Source: Streptomyces albospinus
GTDB taxonomy: Bacteria; Actinomycetota; Actinomycetes; Streptomycetales; Streptomycetaceae
Assembly: GCF_014648695.1 (NCBI RefSeq)
Contig: NZ_BMRP01000002.1
Location: 374,163-438,162 of the forward strand
Length of the DNA stretch: 64,000 bases
Direction of reading: 5' to 3'
The notes under the pieces are model-generated. The model saw only the letters and a list, made by a program, of their open reading frames with translations. It searched no databases and had not been told where the DNA came from. This document shows positions 42,574 to 51,935 of this stretch, in pieces. Positions within the stretch are counted from its first letter, which is position 1, and the number at the start of each line of letters is the position of its first letter. The position numbers and the translations under genes were made by a program.

Positions 42574-43764
42574 TCAGGTGCGGACTTCGAGGAGCGGCAC
42601 CAGCTGCTCCACTGCGGTCATCGAGCCGTGCAGACCGACCATCTGCGACTCCCGGGGCTCCCGTTCGGTGGCGATGATGGCCATGTCGGCATGGGCGGCG
42701 GCGACCACGTCACCGATCCGGCCGCGCACCCGGTCGTCGACGCGCGGCCCGAACCAACCCGCGGCGATGGCCTCTTCGCGGCTCGCCACCCACATCTGGT
42801 CGCCGACCACCTCGCGCCAGACGGCGAGGACATCGGCGGCGGCTCCCCGATGAGCGTACACATGCCGGGCCCGGCCCTCGCCGCCCAACAGGCGGACGCC
42901 GGCGCGCAGTTCCCAGTCCTCGTCGAAGTCGATCCGGGAGTCGGGGTCGAAGGGGACGTCGATCATGCCGTGGTCGGCGGTGATGTAGAGGGCGCTGCGC
43001 GGCGGGAGTTGCTCGGCCAGCCGCTGGGCGAGCCGGTCGACGTACATCAGCTGGCCGCGCCAGGCGTCGGAGTCGACGCCGTAGCGGTGGCCCTTGCCGT
43101 CCACCTCGGAGTAGTACGTGTAGACCAGCGAGCGGTCGCCGGCGGCCAGTTGCTCGGCGGCGAGGTCCATCCGCTCCTCGCCGGAGAGCCGGCCGTGGAA
43201 GGTGCCGCCGCTGAGCGCGACCTTGGTGAGCGGGGTGTGCTCGAAGTCCGGTGCGGAGACCTGGCAGGTGCGGATGCCCGCAGCGTCGGCGAGCTGGAAG
43301 ACCGTCGGATACGGCTGCCAGACATGCGGATCGGTCCACGGGCGCCAGCGCAGCTGGTTCATCAGCGCGCCGGTGGCCGGGTCCTCGCAGGTGTAGCCGG
43401 GCAGGCCGTGGGCGCCCGGTGGCAGGCCGGTGCCGACCGAGGCGAGGGAGGTGGCGGTGGTGGCGGGGAAGCCGGCGGTGAACGGGCGGCCGGTGCCGTT
43501 GAACGAGGTGCCCAGAAGGGAGGTGAGGAACGGCGCCTCGTCCGGGTGGGCGCGCAGCAGCTCCCAGCCGAGTCCGTCGATCAGGAAGACGCAGGCCCGG
43601 TCGGCGGGGGCCAGTTCCATCGTGGTGACGAGGTCGCGGACGCCCTGCCCGGCAACGATGGTGGGCAGCAGATCGGAGAGTGAGCCGGTGCCGTACAGGG
43701 GCACCGGGGCGCTGAGCGGGTCGAGCGGTTCCGGTTCCGGCCAGGCGGGGGCGGTGTACGCCAT
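42574..43764 (-). CDS. Alkaline phosphatase-superfamily nucleotide pyrophosphatase/phosphodiesterase
   Basis: A 396-residue metal-dependent hydrolase of the alkaline-phosphatase superfamily. Metal site and nucleophile: CVFLIDGLGWELL, then FPATTATSLASVGTGLPPGA (the nucleophile Thr is in the TTAT stretch), YTYYSEVDGKGHRYG and LYITADHGMIDVP, and a final His in MVGLHGSMT. No signal peptide. It overlaps the stop of the DUF5998 gene by one base and is the last gene of a run that starts at 47395. Substrate unknown; members act on nucleotide-type phosphodiesters. Confidence 0.85.
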   Translation of the reverse strand: MAYTAPAWPEPEPLDPLSAPVPLYGTGSLSDLLPTIVAGQGVRDLVTTMELAPADRACVFLIDGLGWELLRAHPDEAPFLTSLLGTSFNGTGRPFTAGFPATTATSLASVGTGLPPGAHGLPGYTCEDPATGALMNQLRWRPWTDPHVWQPYPTVFQLADAAGIRTCQVSAPDFEHTPLTKVALSGGTFHGRLSGEERMDLAAEQLAAGDRSLVYTYYSEVDGKGHRYGVDSDAWRGQLMYVDRLAQRLAEQLPPRSALYITADHGMIDVPFDPDSRIDFDEDWELRAGVRLLGGEGRARHVYAHRGAAADVLAVWREVVGDQMWVASREEAIAAGWFGPRVDDRVRGRIGDVVAAAHADMAIIATEREPRESQMVGLHGSMTAVEQLVPLLEVRT

Positions 43765-44357
43765 CAGCGGGTGCTGGTGGTGGCCGCGGTGGCCTCGGAG
43801 AGCGCCTGGGCGAAGGCGAGGGTCTCGCGTACCGAGTCCGGGCCGTCGCCGGCCTCGCTGACCCGCAAGGAGAGGTCGTCGGCGGTGGACGAGCCGGTGT
43901 AGCCGTGGTCCGCGTCGCAGTTGGGGTCGCCGCAGCTGGCGGGCTCCAGGTCGAGGCGCGCGACGGCGCCCCAGCCGATGGTCAGCACGACCTCACGGGG
44001 CAGCTGGCCGGGGGTGTACGACTCGGGGTTGGCGACGACACGGCTGAGCACCACGGACGAGATCCGGCCGAGCTTGACGGACTCGGTGGAGGTCGTGGCG
44101 TACGGGGACGGGGAGGTGGCGTCGGCGGCCTGCTCGTCGGTGTGGCTGACGATGAAGCGGGTGCCGGTCAGGACCAGGACCGTCACATGGCGGCGGACCT
44201 CGTTGGCGTCGAACGTCGTCTCCTGGTGGACGAGGTACGACACGACCGGCTCGCCGCCCACCGCGGCCTGCACCGCCTCGGCCACGAGCGTCGGGTAATA
44301 GCCACTGCGCTCGATCGCCGCGCGCAGCCCCTGGGTCGTCGTACCGGTCTTAGCCAT
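43764..44357 (-). CDS. DUF5998 family protein
   Basis: A 197-residue cytoplasmic protein conserved in actinobacteria beside the acyl-CoA synthetase and phosphodiesterase genes. LRAAIERSGYYPTLVAEAVQ and VSYLVHQETTFDANEVRRHV are followed by a beta-rich core and CGDPNCDADHGYTGS, with two cysteines that could bind metal. ATG 44357 (MAKTG) is preferred; ATG 44366 is in frame. Function unknown. Confidence 0.8.
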   Translation of the reverse strand: MAKTGTTTQGLRAAIERSGYYPTLVAEAVQAAVGGEPVVSYLVHQETTFDANEVRRHVTVLVLTGTRFIVSHTDEQAADATSPSPYATTSTESVKLGRISSVVLSRVVANPESYTPGQLPREVVLTIGWGAVARLDLEPASCGDPNCDADHGYTGSSTADDLSLRVSEAGDGPDSVRETLAFAQALSEATAATTSTR

Positions 44358-44395
44358 GGGGTCCATCTTACGGGGCGTACCGGGCCGCGAGAGCC

Positions 44396-47395
44396 TCAGT
44401 AGACGGGCAGCCGGCGGGGGCCGAGGTCGGTGGTGGCGGGCGGCCTGGCGATCCGGACGGCGGCCCCGAGGACCGAGAGGCCGTGCGGGGCGACGACGAC
44501 CGGTTCGAGGTCGACGCCGACCACCTCGGGGTGGTCGTCGACCAGCCGGGAGACCCGCAGCAGCAGCTCTTCCAGCGCGGCGGTGTCGACGGGCTGGGAG
44601 CCGCGCCAGCCGAACAGCAGCGGGGCGCTGCGGATCGACCGGATCTGCTCGCTGACCTCGCGGTCGGTGGCCGGAATCAGCCGGTGGGCTATGTCGCCGA
44701 GCAGCTGGGAGGGCGCACCGGCCAGCCCGAAGGAGAGCACGGCGCCGGCGGCGGGGTCGATGGCGGCGCGGACGACCGTGTCGACACCGCGCGGCACCAT
44801 CGCCTGGACGACCGGTTGCAGTTCCTGGGGGGAACCGAGGAAATCGGTCAATTCGGCATACGTACGGCGGAGTTCGGCCTCGCCGGCGATGTCGAGGCGG
44901 ACGCCGCCGAGGTCGGCGCGGTGCCGCAGATGGGGGGCGATGGTCTTGAGGGCGACCGGATAGCCGAGCCGGGCGGCGGCCCGGACGGCGCTGTCCGGGT
45001 CGGGGGCGGGCAGGGCGGTGCGGGCGTGGATGCCGTAGCGGGCAAGCAGGGCCTCGGCGTCGGCCGACGGCAGCCGTACGGAGCGGCCGGGGGCGACGCC
45101 CTGGGTGAGCCGGTCCAGCAGCCGGTCGAGGTCGGCGCCGGCCGCGGCCTCCTGGATGTCGTCGTACTCGGGCACCCGGCCCGGCTCGGCCGCCGACCGG
45201 CGCCAGGCCGCGTACCGGACGGCCTCGGCGAGCGAGCGCACGGCGCGCTCGGCGGCGGGATAGGCGGGGATACGGGCGGGACGGGGGCGGGGCGCGGCGG
45301 GCGCCTCGGCCTCGGAGGCGGCCGGCCGGGAGCCCGGTATGGGCGGCGGGCCCGGAGGACCGGGGGCGTAGGAGGGGGCCGGGGGGTGCGGCGGCATCGG
45401 GGGGTAGGGCGGGCGGGACGGGGCGGGCGGCTGCTCCGGGGACCGCTCGGGCGTCTCCGGGCGGGGCGGCGCACCGTCCGGAGCCGGGGCCGCCGGCTCG
45501 TCGGGGCCGGGCGGAGCCGCCAGGGCCTCGGCGAGGTCGTCCATTGCGAGGTGGACGACGGTGACCGGCTTGCCCGGGTCGGCGGCGACCGCGGCGCGCA
45601 GGGCGACGGCCAGCGAGGCTCCTTCGCTGCCCCCTGGGGAGGCGGCGGCCTCCTCCCCCACCCACGGGATGGCGGTGACGACGACGGCATCGCAGCCGTC
45701 GCCGGCCAGCGCCGCGGCGAGTGCGGCGCGGAAGTCCTCCGGGGTCGCGTCGGAGGCCAGCACATGGGGGCGCTGCGGGCGCAGCCCCTCGGTGAGGCAG
45801 GCGTCGTACGCGAGCAGCGCCAGCGACTCGGAGTTGCCCAGGATGGCGATGCGGGGGCCGGCGGGCAGCGGCTGGGAGGCGAGCAGCAGCCCGGCGTCGA
45901 TGAGTTCGGTGACCGTGTCGACGCGGATCACGCCGGCCTGGCGCATCAGGGCGGCGACCGTGCTGTCGGGGATACGGACGGTGGGGACGGCATGGCCCAG
46001 GGGGGCGGTGCCGGTGTGCCGGGCGCCCTTGGCGACCACGACCGGTTTGACGGCGGCGGTGCGGCGGGCGAGCCGGGCGAACTTGCGGGGGTTGCCGATG
46101 GACTCCAGATAGAGGATCGCGACATCGGTGTCCGGGTCGTCGTACCAGTACTGGAGGAGGTCGTTGCCGGAGACGTCGGCGCGGTTGCCGGCCGAGACGA
46201 AGGTGGAGATGCCCGCGATCCCCCCGTCGCCGGGGCCGCGCGCATGCAGTCCGCTGAGGAGGGCGATGCCGATGGCGCCGGACTGGGTGAACAGGCCGAT
46301 CCGGCCGGCGCCGGGCATCCGGGGGGCGAAGGAGGCGTTCAGCCGGACGTCGGGGGCGGTGTTGATCAGGCCGAAGGCGTTGGGCCCGATGAGGCGCATG
46401 CCGTAGGAGCGGGCCTGGCGGAGCAGCGCGCGCTGCCTCTCACGGCCTTCGGGGCCGGCCTCGGCGTAACCGGAGGAGAGGATCAGCACCCCCTGGACGC
46501 CGTGTTCGCCGCAGTCGCGGACCACGTCGGGGACGCCGGCCGCGGGGACGGCGATGACGGCGAGGTCGACCGGCTCGGTGATCTCGCGCAGCGAGCGGGC
46601 GGCGTGGACTCCCTCGGGCTCCAGGTGGCGCAGGTCTTCGGGGAAGGCGTGGTTGACGGCGTACAGGCGGCCGGTGAAGCCGGAGTCGAGGACGTTGCGC
46701 AGCGCGGTGCGGCCGACGCCGCCGAGGGCGCGGCCGGTGCCGATGACGGCCACCGAGCCGGGGGCGAGCAGGCGCTGGACGGAGCGGGCCTCGGCGCGCT
46801 GCTCCCGGCCGCGCATCACGGCCATGGACTGCTCGGTCGGTTCGAGGTCGAACTCCAGGCGGACCACACCGTCCTCGAAGGTGCGCTTCTGGGTGTAGCC
46901 GGCGTCCGTGAACACCTTGATCATCTTGGAGTTGGCGGGCAGCACCTCGGCGGCGAACCGGCGGATGCCGCGCTCCCTGGCGACCGCCGCGATGTGTTCC
47001 AGGAGGGCGGAGGCGACACCGCGGCCCTGATGGGCGTCCTGGACGAGGAAGGCGACCTCGGCCTGGTCGTCGTCGGGGCTTTTTGCCGGCAGGCCCCGGT
47101 CGTTGATCCGGTCGTAGCGGACGGTGGCGATGAACTCGCCGCCCACGGTGGCGGCCAGGCCGACCCGGTCCACGTAGTCGTGGTGGGTGAAACGGTGGAC
47201 GTCGCGGTCGGACAGGCGGGGGTAGGGCGCGAAGAAGCGGTAGTACTTCGACTCGTCCGAGACCTGCTCGTAGAAGGAGACCAGCCGCTCGGCGTCATCG
47301 GGCGTGATGGGGCGGATGCGCGCCGTCCCGCCGTCGCGCAGCACCACATCGGCTTCCCAGTGGGTCGGGTACGCATGATCAGGCGGCGTCTGCAT
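44396..47395 (-). CDS. GNAT acetyltransferase fused to acyl-CoA synthetase (NDP-forming)
   Basis: A 999-residue protein. Residues 30-185 are a GNAT domain (VAFLVQDAHQGRGVASALLE is the acetyl-CoA loop). Then follow a CoA-binding domain (LAPGSVAVIGTGRALGGVGR), a succinyl-CoA-synthetase-like domain (IGPNAFGLINTAPDVRLN, GLFTQSGAIGIALLS) and at the C-terminus an ATP-grasp domain (ALLARYGIHARTALPAPDPD, GYPVALKTIAPHLRHRADLG). A Pro-rich linker of about 70 residues precedes the last domain. This is the layout of Pat-type protein lysine acetyltransferases, which acetylate targets such as acyl-CoA synthetases. Divergent from ptsH. Confidence 0.9.
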   Translation of the reverse strand: MQTPPDHAYPTHWEADVVLRDGGTARIRPITPDDAERLVSFYEQVSDESKYYRFFAPYPRLSDRDVHRFTHHDYVDRVGLAATVGGEFIATVRYDRINDRGLPAKSPDDDQAEVAFLVQDAHQGRGVASALLEHIAAVARERGIRRFAAEVLPANSKMIKVFTDAGYTQKRTFEDGVVRLEFDLEPTEQSMAVMRGREQRAEARSVQRLLAPGSVAVIGTGRALGGVGRTALRNVLDSGFTGRLYAVNHAFPEDLRHLEPEGVHAARSLREITEPVDLAVIAVPAAGVPDVVRDCGEHGVQGVLILSSGYAEAGPEGRERQRALLRQARSYGMRLIGPNAFGLINTAPDVRLNASFAPRMPGAGRIGLFTQSGAIGIALLSGLHARGPGDGGIAGISTFVSAGNRADVSGNDLLQYWYDDPDTDVAILYLESIGNPRKFARLARRTAAVKPVVVAKGARHTGTAPLGHAVPTVRIPDSTVAALMRQAGVIRVDTVTELIDAGLLLASQPLPAGPRIAILGNSESLALLAYDACLTEGLRPQRPHVLASDATPEDFRAALAAALAGDGCDAVVVTAIPWVGEEAAASPGGSEGASLAVALRAAVAADPGKPVTVVHLAMDDLAEALAAPPGPDEPAAPAPDGAPPRPETPERSPEQPPAPSRPPYPPMPPHPPAPSYAPGPPGPPPIPGSRPAASEAEAPAAPRPRPARIPAYPAAERAVRSLAEAVRYAAWRRSAAEPGRVPEYDDIQEAAAGADLDRLLDRLTQGVAPGRSVRLPSADAEALLARYGIHARTALPAPDPDSAVRAAARLGYPVALKTIAPHLRHRADLGGVRLDIAGEAELRRTYAELTDFLGSPQELQPVVQAMVPRGVDTVVRAAIDPAAGAVLSFGLAGAPSQLLGDIAHRLIPATDREVSEQIRSIRSAPLLFGWRGSQPVDTAALEELLLRVSRLVDDHPEVVGVDLEPVVVAPHGLSVLGAAVRIARPPATTDLGPRRLPVY

Positions 47396-47593
47396 GCCGA
47401 CAGCGTACGGCCGGGCACCGACAACCGGCTCGGCGTGCGTACGCTCGGTCGCAGGGCCTGTCTTCGGCGGGACGAACGGCCGGGAAGTACGGCCGGTAAC
47501 GGGACCGGGAGGTCAGGACGGAGGGCTGTGGGAGCATTCCCCGCAGCGTGAGAGACTGGTCTAGACAACAGTCACGACTTGAAGGGCAACACC

Positions 47594-47875
47594 ATGGCTG
47601 AGCGCCGCGTCAATGTCGGTTGGGCCGAGGGCCTGCACGCCCGCCCCGCGTCGATCTTCGTCCGTGCGGCCACCGCGTCCGGTGTCCCCATGACGATCGC
47701 CAAGGCCGATGGCAACCCCGTCAACGCGGCCTCCATGCTCGCCGTGCTGGGCCTGGGCGCCCAGGGTGGCGAGGAGATCGTGCTCGCCTCCGACGCCGAC
47801 GGTGCCGAGGCGGCGCTCGAACGCCTGGCGAAGCTGGTCGAGGAGGGCCTGGAGGAGCTCCCCGAGACCGTCTGA
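47594..47875 (+). CDS. ptsH: Phosphocarrier protein HPr
   Basis: A 93-residue HPr of the sugar phosphotransferase system, passing phosphate from enzyme I to the EIIA proteins. The active His15 is in GLHARPAS, and the regulatory-type Ser47 is in NAASMLAVLGLGA. ATG 47594 follows GAAGGGCAAC; an in-frame start five codons earlier is unlikely. A short GGTCC/GGACC hairpin directly follows the stop. Divergent from the GNAT gene. Confidence 0.95.
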   Translation: MAERRVNVGWAEGLHARPASIFVRAATASGVPMTIAKADGNPVNAASMLAVLGLGAQGGEEIVLASDADGAEAALERLAKLVEEGLEELPETV

Positions 47876-48267
47876 GGTCCTTCGAGGACCGCTGCGGACC
47901 CGCTCTCGCCCACCGGGCCCGCCGAGGCTCCCTCTGCTGCGGCCTCGCCGCGACGACCGGACACGGTTGCCGCGGCGGGGCCGTTTCGCTGCACGCGTTT
48001 CGATGATTCGGTACGCAGGGCGGGCACTGCGGAGCCGCTACCCCGTTAAGGGACCGTCGGCGATTACGCGATGCGGACATCCGGATTCACGGACGCGGAA
48101 CTCGGTACGCGGAAAATGACATTCGAGGGGAATCGGCGAGAACTCCGGGCATAAAAGCCGGCGGAATGACGGCGCACCTCACCCGCCGACGCATCCCACG
48201 GAATTACAGAAATGCATTCCGGCGCGAGCGCGACGCATTCCGCACCTCTTTGTATACGGCTCGCGTG
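47876..48267. other. Convergent intergenic region with a small hairpin
   Basis: GGTCCTTCGAGGACC at about 47876-47890 forms a short hairpin just behind ptsH and is the likely terminator. The rest, noticeably AT-richer near 48050-48280, holds no gene that I can support. Confidence 0.5.
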
Positions 48268-48957
48268 TTAATTCCGCGCACGCGCCGTGTTGACGGGCTG
48301 TTTCGAATCGCTCACGGCTGCCGCGGCGGGGCGCCGCAGCCGGTGCACCGGCAGGGAGCGCTCGATGTGGGCCGCCATCAGGGCACGTGCCCGTTCGGCG
48401 TCACCCCTTGCCACCGCGTCCAGTACGGCGCCGTGCTCGTCCCAGGCGTCGCCGACCCGGGCCGTCGGCTCCACGACGTACATCCACTCGATCTTGCGAC
48501 GCAGCTGGGTGAGCAGCGCCGTCAGGCTGGGGCTGCCGGCCGCCTGGGCGAGCGTTTCATGGAACCAGCCGTCCAGTTGCCGCAGGTCCGCGGGGTGGCC
48601 GTGCCGGGCCCGCTCGCGGCCGAGCCGCACCAGGCCGCGGAGCACCTTCAGATGGGCGGAGCTGCGGCGGACGGCCGCGCGGGCGGCGCCCATCGGCTCC
48701 AGGAGGGCGCGGATGTCCAGGAGGTCGGTGGCCTCCTGCTCGGTGGGTTCGGCGACGCAGGCGCCCGCGTGGTGGCGGGTGGTGACGAAGCCCTCGGACT
48801 GGAGGGTGCGCAGCGCTTCTCGGACCGGGACTCTGGAGACTCCGTAACGCGCGGCGAGAATGTCCTCGATCAGCCTGCTGCCCGGCGCGAGCACGCCGGA
48901 GACGATATCGTCGCGAATCGCTGTGCACACCGCATGCGCGGAAATGTGGCCTCGCAT
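48268..48957 (-). CDS. GntR-family regulator (FadR/FCD type)
   Basis: A 229-residue regulator. The N-terminal winged helix is AIRDDIVSGVLAPGSRLIED then RYGVSRVPVREALRTLQSEG. The C-terminal helical FCD domain contains DLLDIRALLEPMGA, the metal-ligand region GWFHETLAQAAGSPSL and DEHGAVLDAVARGDAERARA. It would bind an organic acid and repress nearby genes. ATG 48957; the AT-rich stretch upstream holds its promoter. Confidence 0.9.
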   Translation of the reverse strand: MRGHISAHAVCTAIRDDIVSGVLAPGSRLIEDILAARYGVSRVPVREALRTLQSEGFVTTRHHAGACVAEPTEQEATDLLDIRALLEPMGAARAAVRRSSAHLKVLRGLVRLGRERARHGHPADLRQLDGWFHETLAQAAGSPSLTALLTQLRRKIEWMYVVEPTARVGDAWDEHGAVLDAVARGDAERARALMAAHIERSLPVHRLRRPAAAAVSDSKQPVNTARARN

Positions 48958-49211
48958 CGTCCGTGCCTCCGCCGTATTCCCCGGGAAACGCCGCCGATCG
49001 GCAGCTTTCCCCGACTCTATTCGACCGGGACGGTTTTTCCTGCGGATGCCGTGAATTTATCGATATTTTTTGGCCGGCGCGCAGGGCGGCGCACTGACGG
49101 CGGCTCGGCCGGACATCCGGCCCAACGGGGGCAGTGGATACGGCAGATGCGGCGGAGCCCCGGCCCGGATGGGGGGCGGGCCGGGGCTCCTGGGGGACGC
49201 GTGGCGGGAGG

Positions 49212-49991
49212 TCAGACGGTGACGCCGTGCGAGCGGAGGTAGGCGACGGGGTCGATGTCCGTGCCGTACTCGGGGCCGGTGCGGGCCTCGAAGTGGAGGT
49301 GCGGACCGGTGGTGTTGCCGGTGTTGCCCGAAAGGGCGATCTGCTGGCCAGGGGTGACGGTCTGGCCGACCGAGACGCCGATGGACGACAGGTGACCGTA
49401 TTGGGTGTACGTACCGTCGTTCATCTTGATCACGATGTTGTTGCCGTACGCACCGCCCCAGCCGGCCTCGACGACGGTGCCCGAGCCCACGGCATGGACG
49501 GACGTCCCGGAGGCGGCGTGGAAGTCGATACCGGTGTGGCTGCCCGAGGACCACAGGCCGCTCGACGCCTTGTACGGGGTGGAGACGTAGGAGCCGTCCA
49601 CGGGGGCTACGAAGGTGTTGAGGCGCTTGCGTTCGACCTCGCGGGCGGCGCGCTCCTTGGCCACACGCTCCGCCTCGGCCTTCTTCTTGGCCTCCTCGGC
49701 GCGCCGCTTGGCCTCGGCTTCGGCCTTCGCCTTCGCGGCGGCGGCCTCGGCTGCCGCCTGCTGCGCGTCGGCCTGGGCCTCGATCCAGCCGGCGAGCTCG
49801 TCACCCACGACGACGGCCTGCTGGAGTCCGGTGTCGTGGTGCGCCGCGTCGTCGGTGGCGGCCAGCGCGGGCGACGCCACGGAGGCGACGACGCCGGAGG
49901 CCGCGAGGGTGGCTATGCCGGCGATGTTGCGGGTCGTACGAGCGGTGCGGCTCGCACGGCGGTGCTTCCCGGTGGCACGGGTGAACGCCAT
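49212..49991 (-). CDS. Secreted M23 (LytM-type) peptidoglycan endopeptidase
   Basis: A 259-residue precursor: long basic signal peptide (1-45, cleavage near SPALAATDD), a coiled-coil of 60 residues rich in Ala, Glu, Lys and Arg (AKAEAEAKRRAEEAKKKAEA), and the M23 domain with HTGIDFHAASG, QYGHLSSIGV and GNTTGPHLHFEARTG, which supply the zinc ligands. It cuts cross-bridges in the cell wall during growth or germination. Expression is under a c-di-AMP riboswitch in the leader. Confidence 0.93.
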   Translation of the reverse strand: MAFTRATGKHRRASRTARTTRNIAGIATLAASGVVASVASPALAATDDAAHHDTGLQQAVVVGDELAGWIEAQADAQQAAAEAAAAKAKAEAEAKRRAEEAKKKAEAERVAKERAAREVERKRLNTFVAPVDGSYVSTPYKASSGLWSSGSHTGIDFHAASGTSVHAVGSGTVVEAGWGGAYGNNIVIKMNDGTYTQYGHLSSIGVSVGQTVTPGQQIALSGNTGNTTGPHLHFEARTGPEYGTDIDPVAYLRSHGVTV

Positions 49992-50012
49992 GTGCTGGCT
50001 GGTCCTTTCCTT

Positions 50013-50150
50013 CCCTCTCGCCTACCGGGTTAGCTGACGGGTTCGGAGCAGGAAGGTCTCCTACGGGCTCCTCCGGAGAGGGGCCCGATTCACCCCAAGG
50101 GACGTGTGGGTCCCCGGCTCCCCTGGCTCGCGCCGTACGGGGACTCGGCG
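50013..50150 (-). promoter_or_regulatory. c-di-AMP (ydaO/yuaA) riboswitch
   Basis: On the minus strand the leader carries the class signatures: a GGGGACCCAC segment, GGGGTGAATCGGGCCCC, and near its 3' end GAACCCGTCAGCTAACCCGG followed by TAGGCG. It ends about 22 bases before the M23 start codon. In actinobacteria this class sits before cell-wall hydrolases and turns them off at high c-di-AMP. Confidence 0.9.
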
Positions 50151-50510
50151 ATGACTGTCCGGTGCCACTGTTGTGGCGGTCTTGTGACGAACAGCCGGAC
50201 CGACGCTAAACGGGACAACTTTCAATCGGCAAACAGAATCGGCTGTTTGTGCGGGACGCCACACCTCGGGTGGGCAACCAGTAGTACTGCGTGGGACATC
50301 AGCGGCAGGGACCGGCAACGGGGCGACGGTGCGCGCGCACCACGCGGCCTGCCCGCCCAACAAGGGCACGGCGATCTGCGGGATCGGCCGCGGACCCGCA
50401 GCGGGCCGGCGGCGGACATGCGGCGGCTCCCGCGGCGCATGATCGCCACGGGAGCCGCTTTGTCGCTATGTGACCAGCCGTCGCATGACAGGCCGTCATA
50501 CGGGCGGACG

Positions 50511-51935
50511 CTAGCCGCCGACGACCGTCACCTCGCCGATCCCCAGCGCCTTGACGGGCTCCGCGATCTGCTCCGCGTCGCCCACCAGGACCGTCACGAG
50601 CCGGTCCACCGGGAAGGCGCTGACGGCCGCCGCGGTCGCCTCGACCGTGCCGGTCTCCGCGAGGCGGACGTACAACTGCGCCTGGAAGTCGTCCGGGAGG
50701 TGCTGCTCCACCTGGTCGGCGAGCGTGCCGGCGACCGCCGCCGCGGTCTCGTACTTCAGCGGGGCGACGCCGACGAGGTTCTGCACCGCGACATCGCGTT
50801 CGGCGTCGGTCAGCCCGTCTGCCGCAAGGGTGCGCAGCACCGTCCACAGGTCCTGCAGGGCCGGCCCCGTGGAGGCGGTGTCCACCGAGCCGCTGATGGC
50901 CAGCAGCGCGGCGCCCGTGGCGCCCTCGGGAGACGAGGGCGCGGAGGACCGCAGCACCTGCCCGAAGGCGCGTACCCCGTAGGTGTAGCCCTTTTCCTCC
51001 CGCAGCACCCGGTCCAGACGGGAGGTGAGCGTGCCGCCCAGGCAGTACGTGCCGAGCACCTGCGCGGGCCACACCCGGTCGTGCCGGTCGGGGCCGATCC
51101 GGCCGATCAGCAGCTGCGTCTGCACAGCCCCCGGACGGTCCACGATCACCACGCGGCCGGAGTCGTCGGCCACGATCGGCGCCGGCTTCAGCGGCTCGGC
51201 GGTGGATCCTGTCCAGGCGCCAAGGGTGTCGGCGAGGGCCGCGTCCAGGTCGACGCCGGTGAAGTCGCCGACGATGACGGCGGTGCTCGTGGCGGGCCGC
51301 ACATGCGCGTCGTAGAAGGCGCGGACGGCCGCCGCGTCGATACGTGCCACGGTCTCCTCGGTGCCCTGGCGGGGCCGGGACATCCGGGCGGTGGCCGGGA
51401 ACAGCTCCTTGGACAGCGCCATCGCGGCGCGGCGCGCCGGGTTGGCGAGCTCGTGCGGGATCTCGTCGAGGCGGTTGCGGACCAGCCGCTCGACCTCGCT
51501 GTCAGGGAAGGCGGGGGCGCGCAGCGCGTCGGCGAGCAGACCGAGTGCACGCGGCAGCCGGGAGGCCGGGACCTCCAGGGAGACCCGTACGCCGGGGTGG
51601 TCGGCGTGCGCGTCCAGGGTGGCGCCGCAGCGCTCCAGCTCGGCCGCGAAATCCTCGGCGGTGTGCTTGTCGGTGCCTTCCGACAGGGCGCGCGCCATGA
51701 TCGTGGCGACGCCGTCCAGGCCCTCGGGCTCGGCGTCCAGAGGGGCGACGAGGTTGACCTCGACGGCCACGACCTGCTGGCCGGGGCGGTGGCTGGTCAG
51801 GAGGGTGAGGCCGTTGGGCAGTTGGCTGCGCTCGGGGGCCGGGAACGCCCACGGCTTGGGCGCGCCGCCCTGGGGCTGCGGGTGGAAGTCCATGGTGCTC
51901 ACGGGGGCGTCGTCGCGGGTGGTGGCGTCGTTCAC
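50511..51935 (-). CDS. M16-family peptidase-like protein (inactive partner subunit)
   Basis: A 474-residue M16 fold protein. It lacks the HxxEH zinc motif of active M16 enzymes in the expected N-terminal place (GLDGVATIMARALSEGTDKH) but keeps the C-terminal features (GTLTSRLDRVLREEKGYTYG, as in glycine-rich/R-Y motifs of the non-catalytic subunit). GTG 51935 overlaps the upstream stop and follows GGAGGCGGC; ATG 51896 is an alternative. It forms a pair with the next gene, as in mitochondrial-type processing peptidases. Confidence 0.88.
   Translation of the reverse strand: MNDATTRDDAPVSTMDFHPQPQGGAPKPWAFPAPERSQLPNGLTLLTSHRPGQQVVAVEVNLVAPLDAEPEGLDGVATIMARALSEGTDKHTAEDFAAELERCGATLDAHADHPGVRVSLEVPASRLPRALGLLADALRAPAFPDSEVERLVRNRLDEIPHELANPARRAAMALSKELFPATARMSRPRQGTEETVARIDAAAVRAFYDAHVRPATSTAVIVGDFTGVDLDAALADTLGAWTGSTAEPLKPAPIVADDSGRVVIVDRPGAVQTQLLIGRIGPDRHDRVWPAQVLGTYCLGGTLTSRLDRVLREEKGYTYGVRAFGQVLRSSAPSSPEGATGAALLAISGSVDTASTGPALQDLWTVLRTLAADGLTDAERDVAVQNLVGVAPLKYETAAAVAGTLADQVEQHLPDDFQAQLYVRLAETGTVEATAAAVSAFPVDRLVTVLVGDAEQIAEPVKALGIGEVTVVGG

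Noticed and set aside
44483..47551. Plus-strand open frame of more than 1000 codons
   Set aside because: Antisense shadow of the GNAT/acyl-CoA synthetase gene; Gly/Asp/Val-rich without any domain.
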